Of a stretch of 64,000 nt of DNA, positions 30,536 to 38,151 are shown piece after piece. The position numbers and the translations under genes are program-made. How positions within the stretch are numbered: position 1 is the first letter of the stretch; each line of letters opens with the position of its first letter. Source of the DNA: DASSUW01 sp963844405 (lineage in GTDB: Bacteria > Actinomycetota > Thermoleophilia > Solirubrobacterales > Solirubrobacteraceae); the NCBI GenBank assembly GCA_963844405.1, contig CAWJNZ010000008.1, forward strand, positions 1 to 64,000. Reading direction: 5' to 3'. The notes under the pieces were generated by a model. It was not told where the DNA came from and made no database searches. It saw only the letters and a program-made list of their open reading frames with translations.

Positions 30536-31932
30536 ACGGCCGCCTGGGCGGCGCGGACCTGCTCGCGGTAGCCGACCGAGTTGTAGGCGCAGAACGGGAT
30601 CAGGCGGCCGTCGGGCACGATCTGCGACACGCAGCACTTCCGCAGCTTGTCGACGTCGAGCGTCCACGGGTCTTGAAAGTCCTGGACGACGATCATGAAC
30701 CCGCGGGCCGCGACCTCGCGCAGCTCCGCGGGCAGGCCGACCCCACACGCGACACAGTCCAGCCGCTCGCCGGTGCGTTCAGTCCCGCCGGCGGCCGAAG
30801 CCGAGAACAGACCCTCGAGCGCCGCCTTGACCTCGAGGTCCGGGACAGCGCGGTTGGTGACGTAGTCCAGGTAGCGCTCGATGTCGACCAGGCGCGGCAG
30901 CGGCACGAGGTCCTCGCCGTCGTAGAGCGCGTAGGTGGCCGAGCGGCAGGTGGGGGAGCAGCACGGGACGGCGACGAAGTCGTCCTCGCGGAACCACTCC
31001 GGGAGCTGCTCGCAGACCGCACGGATGACCTCGACGTTGGTCAGGCGGTCCAGCGGGTCGAACTCGGGGTGGCGGCCCGCGTGCGTGACGGGCTGGAAGA
31101 ACACACCCGTGACGGCGGGATGCTCGACGCCGAAGCGCACGATCGTGCCGACCTCGTGCTCGTTGACGCCGCGCTCGATGGCCGCCGCCAGTGAGACCCC
31201 CACGCCCGCCCGTGCGCAGCGGTCGAGCGCCTGGCGCTTGATCTCCTGCAGGCGCCGCCCGCGGATCGCCAGGTGCGTGGCGTCGTCGAAGCCGTCGAAC
31301 TGCAGGTAGACGTGGACGCCGATCTCGGCCAGCGCCGGCGCGAAGCGGGGATCCCGCGCGAGGCGGATGCCGTTGGTGTTGAGCATCACCAGTGGGATCC
31401 CGCGGGCCTTGGCGGCGCCGAGCATCCCGATGATGTCCGGGTGGATCGACGGCTCGCCCCCGGAGAACTGAACCGCCTCCGGTTCCCCTTCGGCCGCGAC
31501 GAACGCGTCGAGCATCGGCTCGACCTGCTCGAGCGTCAGGGAGAAGCCGTGCCCGCGCGGTCCGGTGCCGGACTCGGCGAAGCAGACCGGGCAGTCCAGG
31601 TTGCAGGCGGTGTTGACCTCGATCACGCCCAGGCACGTGTGCTGGGCATGCGCCGGGCAGATGCCGCAGTCGCTCGGGCATCCGTCGACGATCTCGGTCT
31701 GCCGCCGCAGCGGTGACGAGCCCGGCTTGTCGAACCGCTGGACGGCCCGCCAGCGGTCGGCATCGCCGTACGCTAGCGCCTCGATCTGGCCGTGCTCGGG
31801 GCACTCGCGCCGTAGATACACACGGCCTGCGCGCTCGTGCAGCTCAGCGTCGAGCACCGTACGGCAATGCGGGCAGATCGAGACGGTGCGAGCGGGCAGG
31901 CCGGTGGGCGGCACGGTCCTCGAGTGTCCCAC
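30532..31932 (-). CDS. radical SAM protein of the tetraether-synthase (Tes/MJ0619) type
   Basis: 466 residues. N-terminal zinc-type motif (SICPHCRTVLDAELHE, RRECPEHGQ), CPSDCGICPAHAQHTCLG, the radical SAM cluster motif NTACNLDCPVCFAESG (CxxxCxxC), FSGGEPSIHPD, and C-terminal Cys clusters AVPCCSPTCRSATY and KCCVSQIVPDGRLIPFCAYN. This Cys layout is that of archaeal Tes and its bacterial relatives, which join lipid alkyl chains by radical chemistry. I infer a lipid or long-chain C-C bond reaction. Heads a three-gene operon with a methyltransferase and an SRPBCC protein. Confidence 0.75.
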   Translation of the reverse strand: MGHSRTVPPTGLPARTVSICPHCRTVLDAELHERAGRVYLRRECPEHGQIEALAYGDADRWRAVQRFDKPGSSPLRRQTEIVDGCPSDCGICPAHAQHTCLGVIEVNTACNLDCPVCFAESGTGPRGHGFSLTLEQVEPMLDAFVAAEGEPEAVQFSGGEPSIHPDIIGMLGAAKARGIPLVMLNTNGIRLARDPRFAPALAEIGVHVYLQFDGFDDATHLAIRGRRLQEIKRQALDRCARAGVGVSLAAAIERGVNEHEVGTIVRFGVEHPAVTGVFFQPVTHAGRHPEFDPLDRLTNVEVIRAVCEQLPEWFREDDFVAVPCCSPTCRSATYALYDGEDLVPLPRLVDIERYLDYVTNRAVPDLEVKAALEGLFSASAAGGTERTGERLDCVACGVGLPAELREVAARGFMIVVQDFQDPWTLDVDKLRKCCVSQIVPDGRLIPFCAYNSVGYREQVRAAQAAV

Positions 31933-31959
31933 GCCGGTCCGGGGCCCGCACCTTCGGGG

Positions 31960-32415
31960 CTACCGTGGCAGCGGTTCCCCGGCGCGGAAGTAGGGCGCGC
32001 GCGCGCCGCCGGCGACCTGACGGCCGAGGCGGTCGATGATCATGGCCCAGGTGTAGCCGCACATCGCCATCTCGCCCTCGGCCGCCTCATCCGGCCAGCC
32101 TCCGTGGGTGAAGTGCACGACCGTCCCGCCGTCGTCGGCAGGCTCCAGCGTCCAAGTGATCGAGGTGCCGATCCAGCCCGGGAACCCGCCCACGGGTGTC
32201 CACTGGACGCGGCGACCGGGCTCCAGCGCGTCGATCCGGACCTCGAGCGTGCGGGCCCAGTCGGGGCCGAAGCCGAACCTGGCCACGCCGCCCGTCTGCT
32301 CGGGAACCTCGAGCTGGTCGGTCCAGTTGCCGGCCAGCCCGTCCTGCGTCGCAAGCGCGGCGTAGACCTCCTCGGGCGGCGCGTCGACGGTCGTGCGGAA
32401 GTGGATGGAGGGCAC
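31960..32415 (-). CDS. SRPBCC/AHSA1-domain protein
   Basis: 151 residues. AHSA1 pattern: HFRTTVDAPPEEVYAALATQ, WTDQLEVPEQTGG, a central TWTLEPADDGGTVVHFTHGG and the closing helix YTWAMIIDRLGRQVAGG. Function of these small hydrophobic-ligand-binding proteins is mostly unknown. It is the last gene of the ArsR-AHSA1-AHSA1 unit (32859-33194, 32426-32875), 10 bp after its neighbour. Confidence 0.8.
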   Translation of the reverse strand: MPSIHFRTTVDAPPEEVYAALATQDGLAGNWTDQLEVPEQTGGVARFGFGPDWARTLEVRIDALEPGRRVQWTPVGGFPGWIGTSITWTLEPADDGGTVVHFTHGGWPDEAAEGEMAMCGYTWAMIIDRLGRQVAGGARAPYFRAGEPLPR

Positions 32416-32425
32416 AGTCGCTCCT

Positions 32426-32875
32426 TCAGTTGTCGACGATCCACGGGTCGGGCTCGCTCGGGCGGCCCTCGGCGACGGGAGTAAGCCGCGCTAGGTAGTG
32501 CGACCAGCCCTCGGCATGGGGATCGCGCGCGACGTCCGCGAGGCCGTGGTGGGCCAGCGTCACCAGAGTTCCGTCGCCGTCTTGCTCGAGGGTGACCTCG
32601 ACGCGCGTGGATCCCGGCTCTACGAACGGCTCGGTGCCCTCGAAGCCCCAGGTGAAGACGACGCGGTTGGGCGGGTCGACCTCGACGTACTCGCCGATCA
32701 CGACGTCGCGACCGTTGGGCTCGACGCGGAAGGTGCCACCTGGCCGCGGATCGAGCAGCGCGGCGACGCCCATCCAGCTCACCATGCGCGCGGGGTCGGT
32801 GAAGAACGGGAACACCACCTCCGGCGGCGCCTCGATCCGCACCTCGCAGCGGACGGGCTCAATTCCGCCGGGCAT
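32426..32875 (-). CDS. SRPBCC/AHSA1-domain protein
   Basis: 149 residues, AHSA1 features: VRIEAPPEVVFPFFTDPARM, VSWMGVAALLDPRPGGTFRV, VEVDPPNRVVFTWGFEG and the C-terminal GWSHYLARLTPVAEG. Overlaps the preceding ArsR gene by 17 bp, so the two are co-translated. The ArsR product likely controls this operon. Confidence 0.82.
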   Translation of the reverse strand: MPGGIEPVRCEVRIEAPPEVVFPFFTDPARMVSWMGVAALLDPRPGGTFRVEPNGRDVVIGEYVEVDPPNRVVFTWGFEGTEPFVEPGSTRVEVTLEQDGDGTLVTLAHHGLADVARDPHAEGWSHYLARLTPVAEGRPSEPDPWIVDN

Positions 32876-33194
32876 CGTCCCGCGTGGACGCGTGCTCGTG
32901 CTCGGCCGCCGCTTTGAGATCGCCGAGAGCGGTCGGCCACATCGCCTCGACGTACGTGCGGACCTCCGTCAGGCCCTCCGGCCGTGCGCTGTACCAGCGC
33001 CGCGTGCCCTCGCGGCGCTCGCGGATCAGGCCTGCCTCGAGCAGGATCCGCAGGTGCTGCGAGACGGCCTGGCGCGTGACGTCGAAGCGCCGTGCGATGT
33101 CCCCCGCCGTTCGCTCGTCCTCGGCCAGTAGCACGAGCATGTCGCGACGCCGCGGCTCGGCGAGCACCTGGAAGACGTCAGCCACCGAGCGCAA
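32859..33194 (-). CDS. ArsR-family winged-helix repressor
   Basis: 111 residues. ArsR/SmtB HTH: FQVLAEPRRRDMLVLLAEDE, then DIARRFDVTRQAVSQHLRIL and GLIRERREGTRRWYSARPEG. No metal-binding Cys pair (ELCVCDL) is seen, so it is of the metal-independent type common next to AHSA1 genes. TTG at 33194 or GTG at 33185 is the start; the operator palindromes at 33191-33222 touch it, which fits autorepression. Confidence 0.85.
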   Translation of the reverse strand: MRSVADVFQVLAEPRRRDMLVLLAEDERTAGDIARRFDVTRQAVSQHLRILLEAGLIRERREGTRRWYSARPEGLTEVRTYVEAMWPTALGDLKAAAEHEHASTRDDARRN

Positions 33195-33222
33195 GTATAC
33201 ACTTGCGCAAGTATGTCCTTGC
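33191..33222. promoter_or_regulatory. two tandem 16-bp palindromes, ArsR operator
   Basis: GCAAGTATACACTTGC (33191-33206) and GCAAGTATGTCCTTGC (33207-33222) are head-to-tail; each is an inverted repeat (GCAAGT/ACTTGC and GCAAG/CTTGC). They lie between the ArsR gene and the divergent TfoX-like gene and cover the ArsR start. Likely operator for the ArsR dimer, possibly controlling both directions. Confidence 0.75.
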
Positions 33223-33244
33223 CGAACTGTGATAGAAGCCTGGC

Positions 33245-33577
33245 ATGGCGTACGACGAAGATCTCGCCGACCGCGTACGCGAGCAGCTCGCCTCCGAGCC
33301 CGCGGTCACGGAGAAGGCGATGTTCGGCGGCCTCGCGTTCCTGCTCGAGGGCAACATGGCCGTGGGCCTCTCCGGCGACGAACTGATGGTCCGCGTCGGC
33401 CCGGACGCGTCCGACGACGCGCTCGCGCGTCCGCACACGAGACCGTTCGACATGACCGGCCGTCCGATGAAGGGATGGATCCTCGTAGCCCCGGAGGGCG
33501 TCGCCGAGGAGCGCGACCTTTCAGCGTGGGTGTCTCACGGCGTGGACTACGCCCGGTCACTCCCGGCGAAGGGCTGA
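33245..33577 (+). CDS. TfoX N-terminal-domain protein
   Basis: 110 residues matching the TfoX/Sxy N-terminal domain: EKAMFGGLAFLLEGNMAVGL, LMVRVGPDASDDALARPHTR, FDMTGRPMKGWILVAPEGV. Members of this family alone (without the C-terminal half) are common in actinobacteria and of unknown role; TfoX itself is a competence regulator in Gammaproteobacteria, which should not be transferred. Divergent from the ArsR gene and 5 bp from the next gene. Confidence 0.85.
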   Translation: MAYDEDLADRVREQLASEPAVTEKAMFGGLAFLLEGNMAVGLSGDELMVRVGPDASDDALARPHTRPFDMTGRPMKGWILVAPEGVAEERDLSAWVSHGVDYARSLPAKG

Positions 33578-33581
33578 GCTC

Positions 33582-34025
33582 GTGGCCGTCGATGTCGTGG
33601 TCGAGCGCACGATCCCGCGTCCGCGGAGCGAGGTCGCCGCCTATGCCGCCGATCCGGACAACACGACCTCGTGGTACGCCAACATAAAGGCCGTCGAGTG
33701 GGAGACGCCCCGGCCCCTGGCCGTCGGGTCGCGCCTCGCGTTCATCGCGACCTTCCTGGGGCGCCGGCTCTCCTACACGTACGAGATCCGCGAGCTGGTT
33801 CCCGGCGAGCGCCTGGTGATGAGCACCGCGCAGGGCCCATTCCCGATGGAGACCACCTACACGTGGGAGGACGCCGGCGAGGGCGCCACGCGCATGACGC
33901 TGTGCAACCGCGGCGCGCCCTCGGGCTTCAAGAAGATCGCGGCCCCGGTCATGGCCGCCGCGATGCGACGTGCGATGACCAAGGACCTCGAGCGGCTCAG
34001 CGCGATCCTCGAACGCAGCGCTTGA
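33582..34025 (+). CDS. SRPBCC (polyketide cyclase/START-like) protein
   Basis: 147 residues: DVVVERTIPRPRSEVAAYAA, then WYANIKAVEWETPRP, VPGERLVMSTAQGPFPMETT and the last helix KIAAPVMAAAMRRAMTKDLE. GTG start 5 bp after the TfoX-like gene, so an operon. Ligand unknown. Confidence 0.82.
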   Translation: MAVDVVVERTIPRPRSEVAAYAADPDNTTSWYANIKAVEWETPRPLAVGSRLAFIATFLGRRLSYTYEIRELVPGERLVMSTAQGPFPMETTYTWEDAGEGATRMTLCNRGAPSGFKKIAAPVMAAAMRRAMTKDLERLSAILERSA

Positions 34026-34125
34026 AGAACGCCTCGTCGACGACCGTGAATCGCCCGTCGACGATCAGCGCCGGGTAGGGCTCGTGACGGAACGGCGCCA
34101 GCGCCGGAATCGAGCGCGCCTCCAT
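34000..34125 (-). CDS. tiny ORF, possible gene fragment
   Basis: 41-residue frame beginning MEARSIPALAPFRHEPYPAL, IVDGRFTVVDEAFFKRC. The PALIVDGRFTVVD part resembles the start of an MmyB-type ligand-binding or PAS-like domain. It overlaps the end of the convergent SRPBCC gene. More likely a remnant than a gene. Confidence 0.2.
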
Positions 34126-34149
34126 TAAACGAGCAGGCGTCGTCGACGG

Positions 34150-34812
34150 CTACGAGCCGGGCGGCGGACCGCCGGCAAGACAATCGAGACAGAGCGCGCT
34201 GAAGTACACCTTGCGGACGGCGCTCGGCGGCGCGTGGATGGCGACGACGAACGTGTTGTTGGCCAGCTTCCGCAGGCGCAAGGTCGGAATCGTGAAGCTC
34301 CCGTCGGCGCCGATCCGGGCCCTGTAGGTCCTTGATCTCTCGTACGCGCGCCGTACGACCACGACGCCTCGTTCAGGAGTGGGCGCTACGGCGCCCCGCA
34401 TCGTCAACGGCTTTTCCGACGTGGTCGGGTAGGTGAACTCGTCCCCGCCTCGCTTGGCCCCTTCGAAGCTCAGGCGCAGGCCGGGAATCACGAACGGCAG
34501 GCGCTCGGCGCACAACTCAGCAACCGGGCGATGCTGCTCGGAAGTCAGCCTGAACGCCACGTCGAGCTGCTCACGCAGCGCGCGAGCGTCCACGCGCCCG
34601 AGCTCGTCCGCTGCCACCCCGTGTGCCCGGGCGGCGGCGCGGTCGCGGCAACTGGTCGCGACCGCGAGTCGTTCGCCCTCGTCCATAGCGCGATACGCCG
34701 TCCCGGACGAGGGGAGCGCAACCGGATCGTCGGCCGCATCGCTGACACACCCGCCGAACACACCGGCGGCGCCGGCGCCGAGTAGCAAGGCGGTCGCTAT
34801 CGGGACCCGCAT
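34150..34812 (-). CDS. putative lipoprotein of unknown function
   Basis: 220 residues from the ATG at 34812. Signal peptide RVPIATALLLGAGAAGVFGG followed by Cys, a lipobox. The rest has a Cys-containing helical part (VATSCRDRAAARAHGVAADE, VAELCAERLPFVIPG) and a C-terminal beta part (TYRARIGADGSFTIPTLRLR) ending LCLDCLAGGPPPGS. No family recognised. Stands alone, with about 150 bp to the sigma factor gene. Confidence 0.7.
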   Translation of the reverse strand: MRVPIATALLLGAGAAGVFGGCVSDAADDPVALPSSGTAYRAMDEGERLAVATSCRDRAAARAHGVAADELGRVDARALREQLDVAFRLTSEQHRPVAELCAERLPFVIPGLRLSFEGAKRGGDEFTYPTTSEKPLTMRGAVAPTPERGVVVVRRAYERSRTYRARIGADGSFTIPTLRLRKLANNTFVVAIHAPPSAVRKVYFSALCLDCLAGGPPPGS

Positions 34813-34961
34813 GAGACCTAGCTCCACCCGCGATAGCTACCGCGGCCGTCGCCTACCGCGAGACGACGGCGGCGCTTACTACCGGCCGCAGCCTGGTGGC
34901 GACTCCTACGTCGCGGTGAGCAACGATGTCACCAAATTCAGCTCGGCGGCGGCTAGTCAAG

Positions 34962-35921
34962 TCAGGGCGGCGCGACCTCGGGCAGCCCGAGTCGTTCGAA
35001 CAGCTCGGGCTGCGGGAATCCGGTGATGCCGGCGATGCGATCCCCGGCGCAGGCGAAGACCATCACGCCATACGGCCGCCGGATCCCGTCCGCGGGGTTC
35101 TCGGCGTAGGCGGCGAGTGCCGGCTGGCCGTTCGCGCGACTCGAGACGAGCGTGATGCGATCGAGCCGGCCGTCCAAGGGCACGCTGCCGAAGAACGCGC
35201 CGATCGCCGCCGCGCCGGCGAAGCGAGCGCCCTCGGGCGGCATCGTGAGCAAGGCGTCAGGTGCGAGCAGGCGCATCATCGCCTCGATGTCGACGGACGC
35301 CCATGCCTCCTGGAAGCGCCGCATCAGGTCGGCCTCGACCGACGGCTCGGGCGGCGCGTGCACCCTGGCCAGGGCCCCTGCCGCCTGCTCGCGACGCAGC
35401 CGTTCGCGTGCCCGCTGCAGGGCGCTGTTGACCGCCGCAGTGGTGTCACCCAGCACGTCGGCCGCCTCGACGGCCGACCAGCCGAGGACGTCACGCAACA
35501 CGAGCACGGCCCGTTGCTTGGGCGGGAGGAACTGGAGCGCGGCGACGAACGCGAGCCCGATGGCCTCGCGCTCCTCGGCCTGAGCCGCCGGACCCGGATC
35601 GCCGGCGGGGAGGTCCTCGATCAGGCGGTCCGGGTACGGCTGCAGCTCGCGGCCGATCTCGTGCGCCGCACGCCGCGACCGCTGCTCGAGCGTCCGCAGG
35701 CACACGTTCGTCGCGATCCGGTACAGCCAGGCGGCGAGCGACGGGCGCGGCTCGAACCGCGCGATCGCCCGCCAGGCGCGCAGCATCGTCTCCTGCATTG
35801 CATCATCGGCGTCGTGCAGCGATCCGAGCATCCGGTAGCAGTGCCGATGCAGCTCCGGACGATACGGCGCCGTGAGGCGGACGAACGAAGCCTCATCCCC
35901 GGGACCGACGACCTCGAGCAT
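34962..35921 (-). CDS. ECF-type sigma factor with SnoaL-like C-terminal domain
   Basis: 319 residues. Sigma region 2 (LHRHCYRMLGSLHDADDAMQ, ETMLRAWRAIARFEPRPSLA, WLYRIATNVCLRTLEQR) and region 4 (FLPPKQRAVLVLRDVLGWSA, VEAADVLGDTTAAVNSALQR), then a C-terminal SnoaL_2 fold (about 195-319, from LMRRFQEAWASVDIEAMMRL). This is the SigG/SigX5-like group in which the tail binds and controls the sigma core and no anti-sigma gene is needed. The cupin gene upstream ends 12 bp before its start, so it may be in one operon with it. Confidence 0.88.
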   Translation of the reverse strand: MLEVVGPGDEASFVRLTAPYRPELHRHCYRMLGSLHDADDAMQETMLRAWRAIARFEPRPSLAAWLYRIATNVCLRTLEQRSRRAAHEIGRELQPYPDRLIEDLPAGDPGPAAQAEEREAIGLAFVAALQFLPPKQRAVLVLRDVLGWSAVEAADVLGDTTAAVNSALQRARERLRREQAAGALARVHAPPEPSVEADLMRRFQEAWASVDIEAMMRLLAPDALLTMPPEGARFAGAAAIGAFFGSVPLDGRLDRITLVSSRANGQPALAAYAENPADGIRRPYGVMVFACAGDRIAGITGFPQPELFERLGLPEVAPP

Positions 35922-35933
35922 CGCGGCGCGAGC

Positions 35934-36335
35934 CTACTGCGGGACCGGCCAGGGACCGCCGATCTCCGTCCACGGCGACGGGCTGAACGCGCCCGGGACC
36001 CCGCCGAGCGCGATGAAGCGGATCCCGTCCTCGCCGGGCACGATCCGCCGGCGCTGCTCGGGCCCGACGCGCACCATCACCCCGGGGCGCAGCTCGAAGC
36101 GCTCCGCGCCCGCCCACAACTCGGCCGAGCCCTCCAGCGGGATGTAGACCTCCTCCTGGTTGGCGTCCTCCACCGTGCCGTCGTGCACGTGATCGGGATA
36201 GCCGTCCCAATGCGGCGGCAGCGCGAACAGCTGCATGCCCCAGGCCGTCACACCCAGCGCCGCACGCGCCCTCCGCGCGACACCGTCATAGATCGGCTCC
36301 ATCTCATCGAACGTGGCAAGCGTGACGTCGGCCAT
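35934..36335 (-). CDS. cupin-domain protein
   Basis: 133 residues starting at MADVTLATFDEM, with GGAGG upstream at good spacing. Cupin motif 1 DHVHDGTVEDANQEEVYIPL and motif 2 around FELRPGVMVRVGPEQRRRIV are visible; the metal ligands His, Glu are partly kept. Role unknown; near the sigma factor gene on the same strand. Confidence 0.8.
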   Translation of the reverse strand: MADVTLATFDEMEPIYDGVARRARAALGVTAWGMQLFALPPHWDGYPDHVHDGTVEDANQEEVYIPLEGSAELWAGAERFELRPGVMVRVGPEQRRRIVPGEDGIRFIALGGVPGAFSPSPWTEIGGPWPVPQ

Positions 36336-36512
36336 CGTGCCTCCTACCGGTCGGAGTTGACTCTGCACCTCCCCTAATCCGCGAGACGCCTGAAACTCAT
36401 CGCCGGCGTCGTAGTGGCCGACCGTTGTGCGTCTCGCGATCGTTCGCTGGCGACCGATCTCGGACTGGGCCGGCCCGTGGAGTACGAGCAACAACCGGAT
36501 GCGCGCCCGGAC

Positions 36513-36556
36513 TTGACACGCGATGTTTAATGGATTCGTTAATTAACCGATCCGTT
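36513..36556 (+). promoter_or_regulatory. promoter with 28-bp palindromic ArsR operator
   Basis: A TTGACA (36513-36518) can be the -35 box. At 36529-36556 is a near-perfect 28-bp palindrome centred on TTAATTAA (half sites AATGGATTCG and CGATCCGTT-like). It ends 2 bp before the ArsR start at 36559 and overlaps the expected -10 region, so binding would block transcription. Confidence 0.7.
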
Positions 36557-36558
36557 AG

Positions 36559-36888
36559 ATGCCCCCCGACCAGCTCAGCCTCACGTTCGCCGCGCTCGCC
36601 GATCCGACGCGGCGCTCCATCCTCACCCACCTCGCCGAGGGCGAGGCGACCGTGAACGAGCTAGCGGAGCCGTTCACCATGAGCCTGCCCGCGATCTCAC
36701 GGCACCTGAAGGTGCTCGAGGGCGCGGGGTTGATCGTCCGCAGCCGCGAGGCGCAGTGGCGGCCGAGCCGCCTGCAGGCCCAGCCGCTCGACGACGCGAT
36801 GGAGTGGATGCAGGCGCGCAAGCAGACCTGGGAGGCCCGCATGGACCGGCTCGACGCGCACCTGCGCCGGAGAGGAGAGCCCTCGTGA
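36559..36888 (+). CDS. ArsR-family winged-helix repressor
   Basis: 109 residues: FAALADPTRRSILTHLAEGE, VNELAEPFTMSLPAISRHLK, VLEGAGLIVRSREAQWRPSR. This is the metal-free ArsR subgroup linked with AHSA1 genes. The stop overlaps the GTG of the AHSA1 gene downstream. The palindrome just before the start is its likely operator. Confidence 0.9.
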   Translation: MPPDQLSLTFAALADPTRRSILTHLAEGEATVNELAEPFTMSLPAISRHLKVLEGAGLIVRSREAQWRPSRLQAQPLDDAMEWMQARKQTWEARMDRLDAHLRRRGEPS

Positions 36889-37337
36889 CCGCCCCGCCCC
36901 AGACGCTCGAGGTCCGCATCACCCGTGAGTTCGAGGCACCGATCGAGACCGTCTTCCGCTCGTGGACCGTGCCTGCCGAGCTCGCGGCGTGGTACGGCCC
37001 CGCGCAGTTCGACACGCCGGAGGAGAAGATCCACATCGACCTGCGAGTCGGCGGCCGCTACGAGCTCACGATGGTTCGTCGCGATACCGGCGACGAGATG
37101 CCCGCCGGCTACGAGATCCTCGAGCTCGCGCCGCCCTCGCTGCTCGTGCTGCGCTCTGACCCGATGCCCCAATACGGCATGCCCGAGCCCGTGATCACGC
37201 GCGTGGAGCTTCATGACCTCGGCGACGGCCGCACGCGCATGGAGCTGATCGACGGCCTCTACCCCGAAGGATCCTCGCACGCCGAGACGGGCTGGAACTC
37301 GTCGTTCGACCGGCTGGCCGCGAAGCTGGAGGCCTGA
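36885..37337 (+). CDS. SRPBCC/AHSA1-domain protein
   Basis: 150 residues: VRITREFEAPIETVFRSWTV, AAWYGPAQFDTPEEKIHIDL, RVGGRYELTMVRRDTGDEMP, and the C-terminal GWNSSFDRLAAKLEA with its usual Trp and helix. Translationally coupled to the ArsR gene (GTGA). Confidence 0.88.
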   Translation: MTAPPQTLEVRITREFEAPIETVFRSWTVPAELAAWYGPAQFDTPEEKIHIDLRVGGRYELTMVRRDTGDEMPAGYEILELAPPSLLVLRSDPMPQYGMPEPVITRVELHDLGDGRTRMELIDGLYPEGSSHAETGWNSSFDRLAAKLEA

Positions 37338-37350
37338 ACCTCCCCGAGCG

Positions 37351-37707
37351 TCACCCGGCCTTCCAGTCGCACCAGGCGCGGATGACGGCCTCCAGGTCGG
37401 CGCGGCCGGCCTCGAGCTCGTCGGGGTCGGCGAAGCGCATGGTGCGCGCGAGCCGCCCGTCGCCCTCGAGCCGCGGGTGGTCGCCGGGGATCTCGGCGCC
37501 GCGGTGAAAGAGCAGGCTGACGAAGCGCTTGGACGGGTTGAAGCTCGCGATGTTCCCGCGAAACTCGAAGGTGGGCGTCTTCCACTTGATCGACTCGGTC
37601 ACGCGGTCGTCGGCGCCCAGAATGATCTCACGCGTGCGCCGGAGCATCGGGTCGAGCGGATGCGCCGCCGCGTCGAGCCAGCGGTCCACCTCCCGGTTGC
37701 GGCTCAT
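37351..37707 (-). CDS. DUF1801 protein
   Basis: 118 residues from MSRNREVDRWLDAAAHPLDP; ESIKWKTPTFEFRGNIASFN and KRFVSLLFHRGAEIPGDHPR are the DUF1801 core (YdhG/YdeI-like). Function unknown. Convergent with the AHSA1 gene before it. An upstream in-frame ATG adds four residues. Its start abuts a fragment that ends at 37704. Confidence 0.82.
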   Translation of the reverse strand: MSRNREVDRWLDAAAHPLDPMLRRTREIILGADDRVTESIKWKTPTFEFRGNIASFNPSKRFVSLLFHRGAEIPGDHPRLEGDGRLARTMRFADPDELEAGRADLEAVIRAWCDWKAG

Positions 37708-37815
37708 GGCGCCGCGCACGCCGCGAACGCCCCCATGTCGGCGACGAACGCCGAGCCGGCGATCAGCCCGTCGCGCACCATGAGCTGCTCCACGCGACCT
37801 GTTCGGCGTCGCTCA
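37704..37815 (-). pseudogene. fragment of a small SnoaL-like gene
   Basis: The 5' piece MSDAEQVA and, in another frame, QLMVRDGLIAGSAFVADMGA look like the beginning and end of a small SnoaL/NTF2-like protein with the middle lost. The stop overlaps the start of the DUF1801 gene. Identification rests on few residues. Confidence 0.3.
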
Positions 37816-37848
37816 TCTGCGCCGCATCTTATATGCGATTTGCCTAAT

Positions 37849-38151
37849 ATGTCGAACGTGCAGGAGGCGATCGAGGCCATCGCGCACCCGGGCCGCCGGG
37901 CCATCCTCCGCCTCGTGCTGGACCGCGAGCTGGGCGTCGGCGAGCTCGCGGAGCGCGTCGGTCTCAGCCAGCCCACGGCGAGTCAGCACCTCAAGGTGCT
38001 GCGCGACGCGGGCCTGGTGCGCGGGCGCGTGGACGGGCGGCGGCGCCTCTACCGGGTGGACGTGGACGGGCTCGAGCGCCTGCGGCGCGAGCTCGACGCC
38101 TATTGGGGACCGGCCCTCGCCGCGCTCAAGGACGCGGCCGAGACGCCGTGA
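37849..38151 (+). CDS. ArsR-family winged-helix repressor
   Basis: 100 residues: EAIEAIAHPGRRAILRLVLD, VGELAERVGLSQPTASQHLK, VLRDAGLVRGRVDGRRRLYR. The upstream region 37828-37850 is AT-rich with two ATAT half sites around GCGATTTGCC and may be its promoter and operator. Stop overlaps the GTG of the following AHSA1 gene. Third ArsR-AHSA1 pair in about 5 kb. Confidence 0.88.
   Translation: MSNVQEAIEAIAHPGRRAILRLVLDRELGVGELAERVGLSQPTASQHLKVLRDAGLVRGRVDGRRRLYRVDVDGLERLRRELDAYWGPALAALKDAAETP

Noticed and set aside
32859..33194. Arsenic resistance operon
   Set aside because: The ArsR proteins lack the metal-binding Cys motif and there is no arsC or arsB nearby; their partners are AHSA1 proteins.
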